From the NCBI GenBank assembly GCA_016721825.1, contig JADKHI010000004.1, forward strand, positions 62,001 through 126,000: a stretch of 64,000 nt of DNA, written 5' to 3'. The stretch is from Flavobacteriales bacterium (GTDB lineage Bacteria > Bacteroidota > Bacteroidia > Flavobacteriales_F > PHOS-HE28). A program made the position numbers and the translations under genes. Below are positions 35,660-45,411 of this stretch, piece after piece (position 1 is the stretch's first letter; the number at the start of each line of letters is the position of its first letter). The notes beneath the pieces are model-generated. The model did no database searches and was not told the origin of the DNA. It saw only the letters and a list, made by a program, of their open reading frames with translations.

Positions 35660-38600
35660 ATGGACAAGCGTTTCCCGCAGTATGATGAACTCGACCTGCC
35701 CAAGGTCGCCGAGGAGGTATTGAAGCAGTGGGAGGCCGAGGACACCTTCGGCCAGAGCCTCGAGCTGCGCAAGGACGCACCGCCCTTCGTGTTCTACGAG
35801 GGTCCCCCGAGCGCGAACGGATTGCCCGGCATCCACCATGTGATGGCGCGTGCCATCAAGGACATCTTCTGCCGTTACCAGACGCAGAAGGGACATCGCG
35901 TGGACCGCAAGGCCGGCTGGGATACGCACGGCCTGCCGATCGAGCTCGGTGTGGAGAAGGAGCTCGGCATCACCAAGGAGGACATCGGGAAGAAGATCAG
36001 CATCGAGGAGTACAACGCGGCGTGCAAGAAGGCCGTGATGCGCTACACCGATGTGTGGAACGACATGACGCGGCGCATCGGCTTCTGGCTGGACCTGGAG
36101 CATCCCTACGTCACCTACCACACCAAGTACATCGAGAGCGTGTGGCACCTGCTGAAGCAGCTCCACGAACAGGACCTGCTGTACAAGGGCTACACGATCC
36201 AGCCCTACTCCCCCGCAGCGGGCACGGGACTTCAGTTCGCACGAGCTGAACCAGCCCGGCACCTACAAGCCGGTGAAGGACACCAGCGCGGTGGCCATGT
36301 TCAAGGTGAAGCCCGATCGCGCGAGCGAGTTCCTGTTCAAGGACGCGTTCGGCGATGTGTTCATCCTCGCCTGGACGACAACGCCCTGGACACTGCCGAG
36401 CAACTGTGCGTTGACGGTCGGTCCGAAGCTGGACTATGTGCGCGTGAAGACCTTCAACCCCTACACGCACGAACCCAACACCGTGGTGCTGGCCAAGGCC
36501 CGGCTCAACGCCTACTTCAGCGAGAAGGGGAAGGACGTTTCCTTCGAGGACTACAAGAAGGATGGGAAGAGCATCCCGTGGACAGTCGATGGCGAGTTCT
36601 ACGGACACCAATTGGAAGGCATCCGCTACGAGCAACTGTTCTCCTACGCTCAGCCCACAGGTGGCGATGCGTTCAAGGTGATCGGCGGTGACTTCGTGAC
36701 CACGGAGGACGGCACCGGTGTGGTGCACACGGCGCCCAGTTTCGGCGCGGACGACATGCGCGTAGCGCGGCAGCACGGCATCGGCACGCTCACGCTCGTG
36801 GACCTGCAGGGGCGCTTCACGCCGGAGATGGGCGAGTTCGCGGGCAAGTACGTGAAGAACGAATACTACCCCGCCGGGCAGGCGCCGGAGAAGAGCGTGG
36901 ACGTGGAGCTCAGCATCAGGCTGAAGGAGATGGGGCGCGCCTTCAAGGTGGAGAAGTACGAGCACAACTACCCGCACTGCTGGCGTACCGACAAGCCGAT
37001 CCTCTACTACCCGCTCGACAGCTGGTTCGTGCGCGTCACCGCGAAGAAGGACCGCTTGATCGCGCTGAACAAGACCATCAACTGGAAGCCCGAGAGCACC
37101 GGCACCGGCCGCTTCGGCAACTGGCTGGAGAACCTGCAGGACTGGAACCTTTCGCGTTCGCGCTACTGGGGCATCCCGCTTCCGATCTGGCGCACCGAGG
37201 ACGGTGATGAGGAGCTGTGCATCGGTTCACTGAAGCAATTGAAGGAGGAGATCGCCCGCGCCGTGAAGGCCGGTGTGATGACCGCCGATCCCTACGCTTC
37301 TTTCGATCCCGCGGACATGAGCGATGCGAACTACGACCGCGTCGACCTGCACCGTCCGTACGCCGACAACATCGTGCTCGTGAGCCCCGGTGGCAAGCCG
37401 ATGAAGCGCGAGACCGACCTTATCGACGTGTGGTTCGACAGCGGTGCCATGCCTTACGCGCAATGGCACTATCCCTTCGAGAACGAAGCCACCTTCAAGG
37501 AGACCTTCCCTGCCGACTTCATAGCCGAAGGCGTGGACCAGACCCGCGGTTGGTTCTACACCTTGCACGCGATCGCCACGCTCACGCAGGACAGCGTCGC
37601 CTACAAGGCCGTGGTGAGCAATGGCCTGGTGCTGGACAAGGTGGGCCAGAAGATGAGCAAGCGCCTGGGCAACGCCGTGGACCCGTTCAAGACGCTGGAC
37701 GCCTACGGGGCCGATGCCGTGCGCTGGTACATGATCAGCAACGCCTCGCCGTGGGACAACCTGAAGTTCGACGCGGAGGGCATCACCGAGGTGCAGCGCA
37801 AGTTCTTCCGCGCGCTCTTCAACACCTACAACTTCTTCGCGCTCTACGCCAACATCGACGGCTTCGACGGGAACGGTGAAGCCGCGTTGACCGAATCGGA
37901 CCGGTGGATCCTCTCGCGCCTCAACAGCGTGATGAAGCTCGCCGATGCGAACTACGCCGACTACGAGCCCACGGTCGCGGCGCGCGCCATCCAGGACTTC
38001 GTGGTGGAGGACCTGAGCAACTGGTACGTGCGCCTGAACCGCCGCCGCTTCTGGAAAGGGGAGCTGGGCGCCGACAAGAACGCCGCGTTCCAGACCCTGA
38101 AGCGCTGCCTTGAAGTGGTGGCCATGCTGAGCGCCCCGATCGCGCCCTTCTTCACCGATCGCCTGTACCGTGATCTCACGGCCAGCAGCGTCCACCTGAG
38201 CAACTGGCCGAAGCACAACGAAGCGCTGATCGACGCCGAACTGGAAGCACGCACGGCACTTGCACAGAAGCTGACCTCGCTCGTGCTCAGCATCCGCAAG
38301 AAGGAAGGTCACCGCGTGCGCCAGCCCTTGCAGCAGATGATGGTGCCGGTGACCGATGCCACCATGCGCACCCGCTTGGAGGCCATCCGCGAACTCGTGC
38401 TCGGCGAAGTGAACGTGAAGGAGCTCGTGATCCTCGATGCCAGCGAGAGCAAGCTCACCAAGAAGATCAAGCCCGACTTCAAGAAGCTCGGCGCGCGGAT
38501 GGGCAAGCTGATGAAGAGCGTGGCGGCCGCCGTGAACGGCTTCGATCAGGCGCAGATCGCCGAGCTGGAAACGAAGGGCGCGATGAAGCTCACGGTAGAG

Positions 38601-39014
38601 GGCCAGGAGGTCGAAGTGCTCCGCGATGACGTGGAGATCAGCGCCGAGACCATCCCCGGACTGAGCGTGGCCGCCGATGGCCCGTTGACGGTGGCCCTCG
38701 ACATCACGCTCAACGACGCTTTGCTTCAAGAGGGCATTGCCCGCGAGCTAGTGAGCCGGATCCAGACCTTGCGGAAGGAGAGCGGGTTCGAGATCACGGA
38801 TCGGGTGCAACTGCACATCTTGGACAATGGGGATGCCCGCTTCGCCCAAGCGATCCGGACACATGCGCCCTACATTGTAGCGGAGACATTGGCCGTAACC
38901 CCTGAGGACCAGGTGCTTGTGAGTACGCTTTCCCCCGAGGGCCCAGGCATCCACGAGGTGGAACTGGACGAGGTGCTGCGGTGCGCGCTAAGCCTTGTCA
39001 GGTCCGCGAACTGA
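35660..39014 (+). CDS. ileS: Isoleucyl-tRNA synthetase, interrupted by a one-base insertion
   Basis: This class I enzyme charges tRNA-Ile. The first frame carries the ATP site (PPSANGLPGIHHVMAR, the HIGH-type motif) and runs to about 36230. There, an extra T in GGACTTCAG shifts the frame; the continuing frame reads SSHELNQPGTYKPVKD and goes on through the editing domain, the KMSKRLGN motif (about 37648), the anticodon-binding region and the C-terminal extension to the TGA at 39012-39014. The span of 3355 bases is 1117 codons plus stop and one extra base, the usual length for Bacteroidota IleS. The gene is expected to be essential and is otherwise perfect, so a sequence error is by far the likeliest cause. 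Confidence 0.93.
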
Positions 39015-39020
39015 CGCGGG

Positions 39021-39042
39021 GATCCGCCTATATTTGCGGATC
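39021..39042 (+). promoter_or_regulatory. Inverted repeat embedding a -7 box before the DksA-like gene
   Basis: GATCCGC at 39021-39027 and GCGGATC at 39036-39042 are perfect inverted arms. The -7 match TATATTTG at 39029-39036 lies inside the loop and touches the right arm. It could be an ileS terminator, an operator over the promoter, or both. The next ATG is at 39064. Confidence 0.5.
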
Positions 39043-39063
39043 AATTTTCAAAGGGGTATCACC

Positions 39064-40083
39064 ATGGCAAAGAAGTCCGCTCCGAAGAAGGTCGCCAAGC
39101 CCGTGAAGAAGGCCGCGTCCAAGCCCGTGAAGAAAGCCGCTAAACCAGCGAAGGCAGCCCCCAAGAAGGCGGCCAAGCCGGTGAAGAAAGCCGTGGTGAA
39201 AAAGGCGAAGCCCACCCCGAAGAAAGTGACGAAGGCAGCCCCCAAGAAGGTGGCGAAGCCGGTGAAGAAGGCCGCAGTGAAGAAGGCCGTGGCCAAGAAG
39301 GTGGTGAAAGCCGCTCCCAAGAAGTCCGCTGCGAAACCCGTGAAAAAGGTCGTGGCCAAAAAAGTGGTGAAGCCCGCCCCGAAAAAAGTGGCCCCCCAAC
39401 CTGTGAAGAAAACCGTGGCGAAAGCCCCCGTGAAGGCCGTATCGAAAGTGGCTCCCAAGCCCGCCCCCAAGGCTCCCGTGAAACAAGCGGCACCGAAACC
39501 CATTGCATCCAAGCCGGCACCACCGGCACCCAAAGCCGCACCGGCCAAGCCGGTTGCGGAGAAACCAGCTGTAAAAGCTCCCGTGAAGAAGGAAAAGGAA
39601 TCAGTGAAGAAGGCCGAGGCGAAGCCCTTGGTGACCATGAAGAGCGCGCCCAACATGCCCAAGGCCGCGCCTATCGTGAAGAAGCATGTGAGCACCCTGG
39701 AAGCCATTGGCAAGGAGCGCTACACGGACCTGGAATTGGATGAGTTCCGCGGCATCATCAACAACAAGCTCGACGAGGCCCGCAAGGACTATGATCTGCT
39801 GAAGCAGACCTTGGCGAACAACGACAACAACGGCACCGAGGACACCAGCCCTTCGTTCAAGATGATCGAGGATGGCAGCGAGACCCTCAGCCGCGAGGAG
39901 ACCGCCCAGCTGGCCGCCCGTCAGGAGAAGTTCATCAAGCACCTGGAGGACGCTCTGTTGCGCATCCGCAACAAGACCTACGGCATCTGCCGCGTCACCG
40001 GTCGCCTGATCAGCAAGGAGCGTCTGCGCCTTGTGCCCCACGCCACGCTGAGCATCGAGGCGAAGCAGCAGATGAACAACTGA
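39064..40083 (+). CDS. Histone H1-like tail fused to a TraR/DksA-type domain
   Basis: The 339-residue protein starts at the ATG at 39064; the upstream part of the frame lies in the end of ileS. Residues 1 to about 220 are almost only Lys, Ala, Pro and Val in repeats such as KPVKKA and APKKVA, like histone H1 tails. The last 110 residues form a DksA/TraR-like coiled coil and globular end (ERYTDLELDEFRGIINNKL, then EKFIKHLEDALLRIRNKTYG). The Zn-finger cysteines are absent, with only GICRVTGRLISKERL remaining, as in other Bacteroidota TraR-like proteins. DksA-type proteins bind RNA polymerase; the tail would bind DNA. It lies between ileS and lspA. Confidence 0.9.
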   Translation: MAKKSAPKKVAKPVKKAASKPVKKAAKPAKAAPKKAAKPVKKAVVKKAKPTPKKVTKAAPKKVAKPVKKAAVKKAVAKKVVKAAPKKSAAKPVKKVVAKKVVKPAPKKVAPQPVKKTVAKAPVKAVSKVAPKPAPKAPVKQAAPKPIASKPAPPAPKAAPAKPVAEKPAVKAPVKKEKESVKKAEAKPLVTMKSAPNMPKAAPIVKKHVSTLEAIGKERYTDLELDEFRGIINNKLDEARKDYDLLKQTLANNDNNGTEDTSPSFKMIEDGSETLSREETAQLAARQEKFIKHLEDALLRIRNKTYGICRVTGRLISKERLRLVPHATLSIEAKQQMNN

Positions 40084-40108
40084 GGCGCCGCGAGGCCCTC
40101 ACGCTGTC

Positions 40109-40804
40109 TTGAAGCGCGCGCTGTCCACCATCTTTCTGGTGCTGCTGGCGGACCAGTTGTTGAAGGTTTGGATCAAACTGCACTTCACCATCGGCCAGCA
40201 CGTTCCGGCCGATCCGACGGGCTGGTACTTCCTGCATTTCATCGAGAACGATGGCATGGCCTTCGGCATGAAGTTCGGCGGCCAGATGGGCAAGTTGATG
40301 CTCACGCTGTTCCGGATCGTGGCCGTGCTTGGCATCGGATGGTACTTGCGCAGCATCATCAAGCTCAAGGCGAAAAGAGGCCTGATCCTCTGTGTATCAC
40401 TGGTCTTCGCCGGTGCGCTCGGCAACATCCTGGACAGCACATTCTATGGTGTGCTCTTCAGCAGGAGCACCAGCATTGATGTGGCCACCTTCCTGCCGAT
40501 GGAAGGAGGGTACGCTCCGTTGCTCCATGGCTGGGTGGTGGACATGTTCTACTTCCCCATCTGGCAGGGCCACTTTCCGGGTTGGTTACCTTTCTGGGGC
40601 GGTGAGGAGTTCGAGTTCTTCCGCCCGGTGTTCAATTTGGCCGACGCGGCGATCACCGTGGGCATCCTGTGGCTGATCCTGTTCCAGCGGCACGAGTTCG
40701 CCCACACAGGACAACACGCTCCGGAAGCGCCGTCAAGTCAAGTGCCGGAGAGCCTGCCCGTCACTGAGGAAGAGCGCCCTGAGCCCACAGAACCTTCGAA
40801 CTGA
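40109..40804 (+). CDS. lspA: Lipoprotein signal peptidase (signal peptidase II)
   Basis: The aspartic protease that cleaves prolipoprotein signal peptides after lipidation. The two catalytic Asp residues are Asp109 (FAGALGNILDSTFYG) and Asp179 (PVFNLADAAITVGI). Four hydrophobic helices are visible. The start codon appears to be TTG at 40109 (MKRALSTIFLVLLADQ); no ATG or GTG fits before the first helix. The 231-residue length includes an inserted loop before the second Asp, usual in Bacteroidota, and an unusual hydrophilic C-terminal tail of about 35 residues rich in Pro and Glu. It follows the DksA-like gene by 25 bp. Confidence 0.94.
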   Translation: MKRALSTIFLVLLADQLLKVWIKLHFTIGQHVPADPTGWYFLHFIENDGMAFGMKFGGQMGKLMLTLFRIVAVLGIGWYLRSIIKLKAKRGLILCVSLVFAGALGNILDSTFYGVLFSRSTSIDVATFLPMEGGYAPLLHGWVVDMFYFPIWQGHFPGWLPFWGGEEFEFFRPVFNLADAAITVGILWLILFQRHEFAHTGQHAPEAPSSQVPESLPVTEEERPEPTEPSN

Positions 40805-40811
40805 TCGTTGA

Positions 40812-41678
40812 TCAGAGCTTCAAGCGGACCCCGAACACGGACTGCACGCCGAAATTGGTCCCGGTACCCAGCTCGGGCGTTCCTTGGAACAACAGCTGAG
40901 GTCGGAGCTCATCGTACAGGTGCACGCGGCTCCAGAACGCACTGCGCCTTGCTACTTGGAAGTCCAGGCCGAGGGGAGTGTTCAAACTGAGCCACCAGCC
41001 GGTCCCGTTCCGGAAGGTCTCGGTGCCCCCATTACCAGAATAGCGTCCATCATGGACATCGCTTGGGCGGTTGTTGTTCGGGTCATCAACACCATCATAC
41101 GTGGAATGATACACTTCCGTGCGGGCGTTCATCAACAACCCACCCGCGAGCCCGACGCCCCCATAGATGCTCCAACGACCCTTGGTCCGCCAGACCAAGG
41201 AAGTGCTTAACCCGAAACGCTCGGCGCTGTACTCGACCAAGTAGGTGCTACTGTGCACTGAATCCACGTAGAAGGTCTCGCCGGTCTGGCTGCTGGTGAG
41301 CGTGTCGTACGGTGTGCGCGTACTCCGTCGCAAGTAACCGGTGAGGGTTGAGCGCCCACCGTACAGGAAGCCGACCCGCAGTTCAGGCCCGAGACCAGCC
41401 GACTTTCGGAAAGGGTGGAAGCTGATGCCCGCGTCTAAAAGCCCCGTGGCGTCCTCGTATCCCGCGTTGGAATAGTCGTGATCCACATGTCCGCCGGCCA
41501 GCAGCGTGGAGCCCGAAGTGATCAAGGCGAGCTCCTGCCGATACAGTGGCTGGCTCCCGGCAAAGAAGGCTCCGCCACCGATGTATACCGACCCCCAGCT
41601 GGAGGAGTCGGGGGATTGTGCGAGGGTCCAAGAGCTCGCGAGGACCGCACTGCTCATGAGGAGAAGGATCCGCTTCAT
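40812..41678 (-). CDS. Outer-membrane-type beta-rich protein of unknown function
   Basis: The 288-residue product has a signal peptide (KRILLLMSSAVLASSWTLAQ) and a body of alternating aromatic and polar residues, with many Gly and Tyr (SVYIGGGAFFAGSQPLY, GRWSIYGGVGLAGGLLMN). It ends in FGVRLKL, a plausible terminal strand of a beta-barrel. I do not recognise a family. It is convergent with lspA (the stops are 7 bp apart) and lies downstream of asd on the same strand, separated by 63 bp, so it may be co-transcribed with nothing. Confidence 0.65.
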   Translation of the reverse strand: MKRILLLMSSAVLASSWTLAQSPDSSSWGSVYIGGGAFFAGSQPLYRQELALITSGSTLLAGGHVDHDYSNAGYEDATGLLDAGISFHPFRKSAGLGPELRVGFLYGGRSTLTGYLRRSTRTPYDTLTSSQTGETFYVDSVHSSTYLVEYSAERFGLSTSLVWRTKGRWSIYGGVGLAGGLLMNARTEVYHSTYDGVDDPNNNRPSDVHDGRYSGNGGTETFRNGTGWWLSLNTPLGLDFQVARRSAFWSRVHLYDELRPQLLFQGTPELGTGTNFGVQSVFGVRLKL

Positions 41679-41741
41679 GGTCTTCCGGTTATCGGCCCGT
41701 ACAACGCGTCGAGCTGGGGATCGTTGTGCCTTGATACTGTC

Positions 41742-42749
41742 TTAGGCCAGTGCCGAGGAGCGTCGGAGCAGACCCTTGTTCACCAGCAGCTCCGCGATCT
41801 GCACCGCGTTGGTGGCAGCGCCTTTGCGCAGGTTGTCGGCCACGATCCAGAGGTTGAGGGTGCGCGGCTGTGTCTCGTCGCGGCGCAGGCGACCCACGAA
41901 CACCGCATCACGATCGTGCGCGATCAGCGGCATGGGGTATTCGTCCTTCGCCGGATCATCACGGAGTACAATGCCCGGTGCGGTACGCAGCATTTGGCGC
42001 ACGTCCTCCAGGTCGAACTCCTTGGCGAACTCCACGTTCACAGCCTCGCTGTGGCCGCCGGTCACCGGTACGCGCACCGCAGTGGCTGTAACGCGAATGG
42101 CGGGGTCCAGGATCTTCTGGGTCTCCACCACCAGCTTCATCTCCTCCTTCGTGTAGCCGTTGTCGGTGAACACATCACAGCGCGGGATCACGTTGCGGTC
42201 GATCGGGAAGGGATAGGCCATGTCACCATTGATGCCCTTGCGCTCGTTCTCGAGCTGCTGAACGGCTTTCATTCCGGTCCCGGTAACAGCCTGGTAGGTG
42301 GATACGATGACTCGTTGGACGCCGTAGGCTTTGTGCAGCGGGGCGAGGGCCATCACCATCTGGATGGTGCTGCAGTTCGGGTTCGCGATGATCCGGTCTT
42401 CAGCAATGAGCACATGTCCGTTCACCTCCGGCACCACCAACTTCTTATCGGCGTGCATGCGCCAGGCACTGCTGTTGTCGATCACCGTGCAGCCCACTTC
42501 AGCAAAGCGCGGTGCCCATTCCAACGAGGTGACGCCTCCTGCGGAGAACAGGGCCAGGTCGGGCTTCGCAGCAATGGCGGCCTCGATGCCTATCACAGCG
42601 ATATCGCGCCCTCGGAACCGGACGCTCTTGCCAGCGCTGCGTTCGCTGGCCACGGCCAACAGTTCGTCCACGGGGAACTTGCGCTCCTCCAGGACCTTCA
42701 GCATCACTCCACCGACCAGTCCGGTGGCACCTACAACAGCGACCTTCAT
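41742..42749 (-). CDS. asd: Aspartate-semialdehyde dehydrogenase
   Basis: The enzyme reduces aspartyl phosphate to the semialdehyde in the lysine, threonine and methionine pathway. The NADP-binding motif VGATGLVGGVMLKVL is at residue 6, the catalytic Cys126 lies in IANPNCSTIQM, and the active-site region VPVTGGHSEAVNVEF is at about 227. The 335-residue length is normal. The promoter region between 42750 and 42809 is shared with the divergent surface protein gene; TACTTTCG on the minus strand at 42777-42784 is a possible -7 box. Confidence 0.96.
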   Translation of the reverse strand: MKVAVVGATGLVGGVMLKVLEERKFPVDELLAVASERSAGKSVRFRGRDIAVIGIEAAIAAKPDLALFSAGGVTSLEWAPRFAEVGCTVIDNSSAWRMHADKKLVVPEVNGHVLIAEDRIIANPNCSTIQMVMALAPLHKAYGVQRVIVSTYQAVTGTGMKAVQQLENERKGINGDMAYPFPIDRNVIPRCDVFTDNGYTKEEMKLVVETQKILDPAIRVTATAVRVPVTGGHSEAVNVEFAKEFDLEDVRQMLRTAPGIVLRDDPAKDEYPMPLIAHDRDAVFVGRLRRDETQPRTLNLWIVADNLRKGAATNAVQIAELLVNKGLLRRSSALA

Positions 42750-42809
42750 GATGTTCTGCTAACGTTCACGGGTGAACGAAAGTACTACCTTGGTTGCCTT
42801 CGCAAAGCC

Positions 42810-45401
42810 ATGCACACCGCTGCTTCCCGCGCTATTCTGCTGCTCGCGACCTGTTGCCTGGTCGCTACCACCGGAGCCCAGTTCACGGACAACTTCGACG
42901 ATGGTGACTTCACCACCGGCACGGTCTGGACCGGAAGCACTACGCTGTTCACCGTGGTGAGCGGCCAACTTCGGAGCAACAGTCCGGGTGCCGCGAACTA
43001 CGATCTGAGCACGCCAAGCACCCAGGCCATCAGTGCCCAGTGGGAGTTCTTCGTGAACCTGAAGTTCGCCACCAGCGGAGCCAACTACGCGGACGTATAC
43101 CTGATGAGCAGCGCGGCCGATCTCGCCAGCGGTGTCAACGGCTACTTCGTGCGCATCGGTGGCACTTCGGACCGCGTGGAGCTTTTCCGTAGTGATGCCG
43201 GCACGGGCACCTCACTTGTTGTCAGCGCGGACGGCCTTGTTAACAGTAGCACGGACAACCCCTTCCAGATCCAAGTGAAGCGGAACGCCGCCAACACATG
43301 GACCCTGTTGCTCGACGACGGCAACACGGGTACCTACGCGACGGCCGGCAACGCGACCGATGCTACCTACACGACCTGCTCCCACTTCGGCATCCGAATC
43401 GAGCAGAGCAGCGCGGCAACACCGGTCAACAACCACTTCTTCGACGACATCTCGGTCGGACCCATCGTATTGGACGTGACGGCTCCCTCCGTCGTGAGCG
43501 TCAACGCTACAAGTGCCACGAACGTGGATGTGGTCTTCAGCGAACCCTTGGACCCGGCCTTCATCGGCACCTACGACATCACACCTTTCATCGGGGTCTC
43601 CGCTTCGGTGGTCGACGGCACGGATCCGGCTTTGGTGCACGTCACCCCTGCGATCGCCTTGACGAGCGGGAACACCTACAGCCTGCTCTCCAACGGTGCG
43701 CAGGATCCCTCGGGCAACATCGCCGCCTCGGTGTCGACGGACTTCACCTACGTGGTGCCTGCCAGTGCCGGACCGCGCGATGTGGTGATCAACGAGCTGA
43801 TGGCCGACCCTTCGCCGCCCGTGGGTCTTCCGGATGCCGAGTACGTGGAGCTGTACAACGCGAACCTCTCGGACAGCTACGACCTTGCGGGATGGACCTT
43901 CAGCGACGGCAGCACCACGGCCACCTTGCCCGCGTTCACGCTACTCCCTGGTGCCCATTGCATCGTAGTGGATGATGCCACTGCTTCGCTCTTCAGCACC
44001 TATCCGAACGTTGTGGTGGTCGGGACCTTCCCCAGCATGAACAACGACGGGGACCCGCTCACACTGAAAGACAACAATGGCAACCTCATCGATGCGGTGA
44101 CCTATGCGCTGAGCTGGTATCAGGATGCAGCGAAGGCCGATGGGGGATGGAGCTTGGAACAGATCGACCCGACAACACCGTGCAGTAGCGCAGCGAACTG
44201 GCGGGCCAGCAATGCTGCGACCGGTGGCTCCCCCTCTGGGCAGAACAGCGTATTCGCCATTGTTCCCGACACACAGGCCCCTTCCTTGTCCACCGTGCTG
44301 GTGAACGGAGCGAACACCATCGAGCTACTGTTCAGCGAAGCCATGGACATCGCGGGTCTTGCCGGCGGCACCTACACGATCACCCCGCTGATCGCGGTGA
44401 ATAGTGCCATTGCGACCGGACCGAACACGGTGCAGCTCACGTTGGCGCAACCGCTCGTGGTGGGTCAGCTGTATACGGTGACGGTGACGGATGTCAGTGA
44501 CTGCCCTGGCAACGCGATCGGCTCGGCGAACACGGCCACCTTCGCGCTTCCGGAACCGGTGACCGCTGGGGACGTGGTGATCAACGAGGTGCTCTATGAT
44601 CCGCGCGGATCGGGCAGCGACTTCGTGGAACTGTACAACCGCAGCAACAAGGTGCTAAGCCTTGCGGGATGGAAGCTCGCCAACGTCACCAACGGCGCTG
44701 TGGCCAGCCCCATCACCATCACTGGCGCATCCTATCTGCTGCTTCCAGGCGAATACGTGTTGATCACCGAGGATGCCTTCAACATCAGCACGGAGTATCC
44801 GCAAAGTCGGACGGACCGTTTTCTGGAGGCCGACATGCCGAGCTACAATAACATTGAAGGATCCGTGGTGCTGCAAGATCCGATGGGCATACAGCTGGAC
44901 CGCTTTGATTACAACGATGACCTGCACTTCGTCCTACTGAACGACATCGAAGGTGTGAGCTTGGAGCGCGTGGACCCGGACCGCCCGACGGCCGACAACA
45001 CCAACTGGCACAGCGCTGCCCAAAGCGCCGCGTTCGCCACGCCGGGTTTTCAAAACTCGCAATACGCTCCGGTGGTTGATGAAGGTGGTGAGCTTGTGGC
45101 ATCACCGGACATCTTCTCGCCGGACAACGACGGCTACCAGGATGTGCTCACGCTCAACTACACCTTCAACGAGCCGGGCTATGTGGGCACCATGGTCGTC
45201 TTCGACATCGCCGGACGCGAGGCGAAGAAGCTGATGAACAACGTATTGCTCGGCACCACCGGTGCACTGTCCTGGGATGGGATCCTAGAAACGGGCGACA
45301 AGGCGCGCATCGGGCCGTATGTGGTCTACTTCGAAGTGTTCGACCTCAGCGGCAACGTCAAGAAGTTCCGCAAGACGGTGACCTTGGCGCACCGCCTGTG
45401 A
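42810..45401 (+). CDS. Large exported protein with two lamin-tail domains
   Basis: The start is the ATG at 42810, giving 863 residues and a signal peptide (HTAASRAILLLATCCLVATTGAQ). The frame is open much further upstream, but that part is antisense to asd. After the signal come a LamG/concanavalin-like region (about 28-210), a SwmB/Ig-like domain (VFSEPLDPAF), a first lamin-tail domain (DVVINELMADPSPPVG, about 324), a second Ig-like domain and a second lamin-tail domain (GDVVINEVLYDPRGSG, about 587). The C-terminus (DIFSPDNDGYQDVLTLNY onward) is a FlgD-like/CHU_C-type domain used by type IX secretion. It is probably exposed or secreted. Confidence 0.85.
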   Translation: MHTAASRAILLLATCCLVATTGAQFTDNFDDGDFTTGTVWTGSTTLFTVVSGQLRSNSPGAANYDLSTPSTQAISAQWEFFVNLKFATSGANYADVYLMSSAADLASGVNGYFVRIGGTSDRVELFRSDAGTGTSLVVSADGLVNSSTDNPFQIQVKRNAANTWTLLLDDGNTGTYATAGNATDATYTTCSHFGIRIEQSSAATPVNNHFFDDISVGPIVLDVTAPSVVSVNATSATNVDVVFSEPLDPAFIGTYDITPFIGVSASVVDGTDPALVHVTPAIALTSGNTYSLLSNGAQDPSGNIAASVSTDFTYVVPASAGPRDVVINELMADPSPPVGLPDAEYVELYNANLSDSYDLAGWTFSDGSTTATLPAFTLLPGAHCIVVDDATASLFSTYPNVVVVGTFPSMNNDGDPLTLKDNNGNLIDAVTYALSWYQDAAKADGGWSLEQIDPTTPCSSAANWRASNAATGGSPSGQNSVFAIVPDTQAPSLSTVLVNGANTIELLFSEAMDIAGLAGGTYTITPLIAVNSAIATGPNTVQLTLAQPLVVGQLYTVTVTDVSDCPGNAIGSANTATFALPEPVTAGDVVINEVLYDPRGSGSDFVELYNRSNKVLSLAGWKLANVTNGAVASPITITGASYLLLPGEYVLITEDAFNISTEYPQSRTDRFLEADMPSYNNIEGSVVLQDPMGIQLDRFDYNDDLHFVLLNDIEGVSLERVDPDRPTADNTNWHSAAQSAAFATPGFQNSQYAPVVDEGGELVASPDIFSPDNDGYQDVLTLNYTFNEPGYVGTMVVFDIAGREAKKLMNNVLLGTTGALSWDGILETGDKARIGPYVVYFEVFDLSGNVKKFRKTVTLAHRL

Positions 45402-45411
45402 TCACGGTCGT

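Noticed and set aside
39064..39600. Repetitive DNA that could suggest a satellite or CRISPR
   Set aside because: The repeats are degenerate codons for a Lys/Ala/Pro/Val-rich protein tail, with no constant repeat-spacer pattern.
41478..42809. Long N-terminal extension of the lamin-tail protein frame
   Set aside because: It lies antisense to asd; the signal peptide at 42810 marks the real start.
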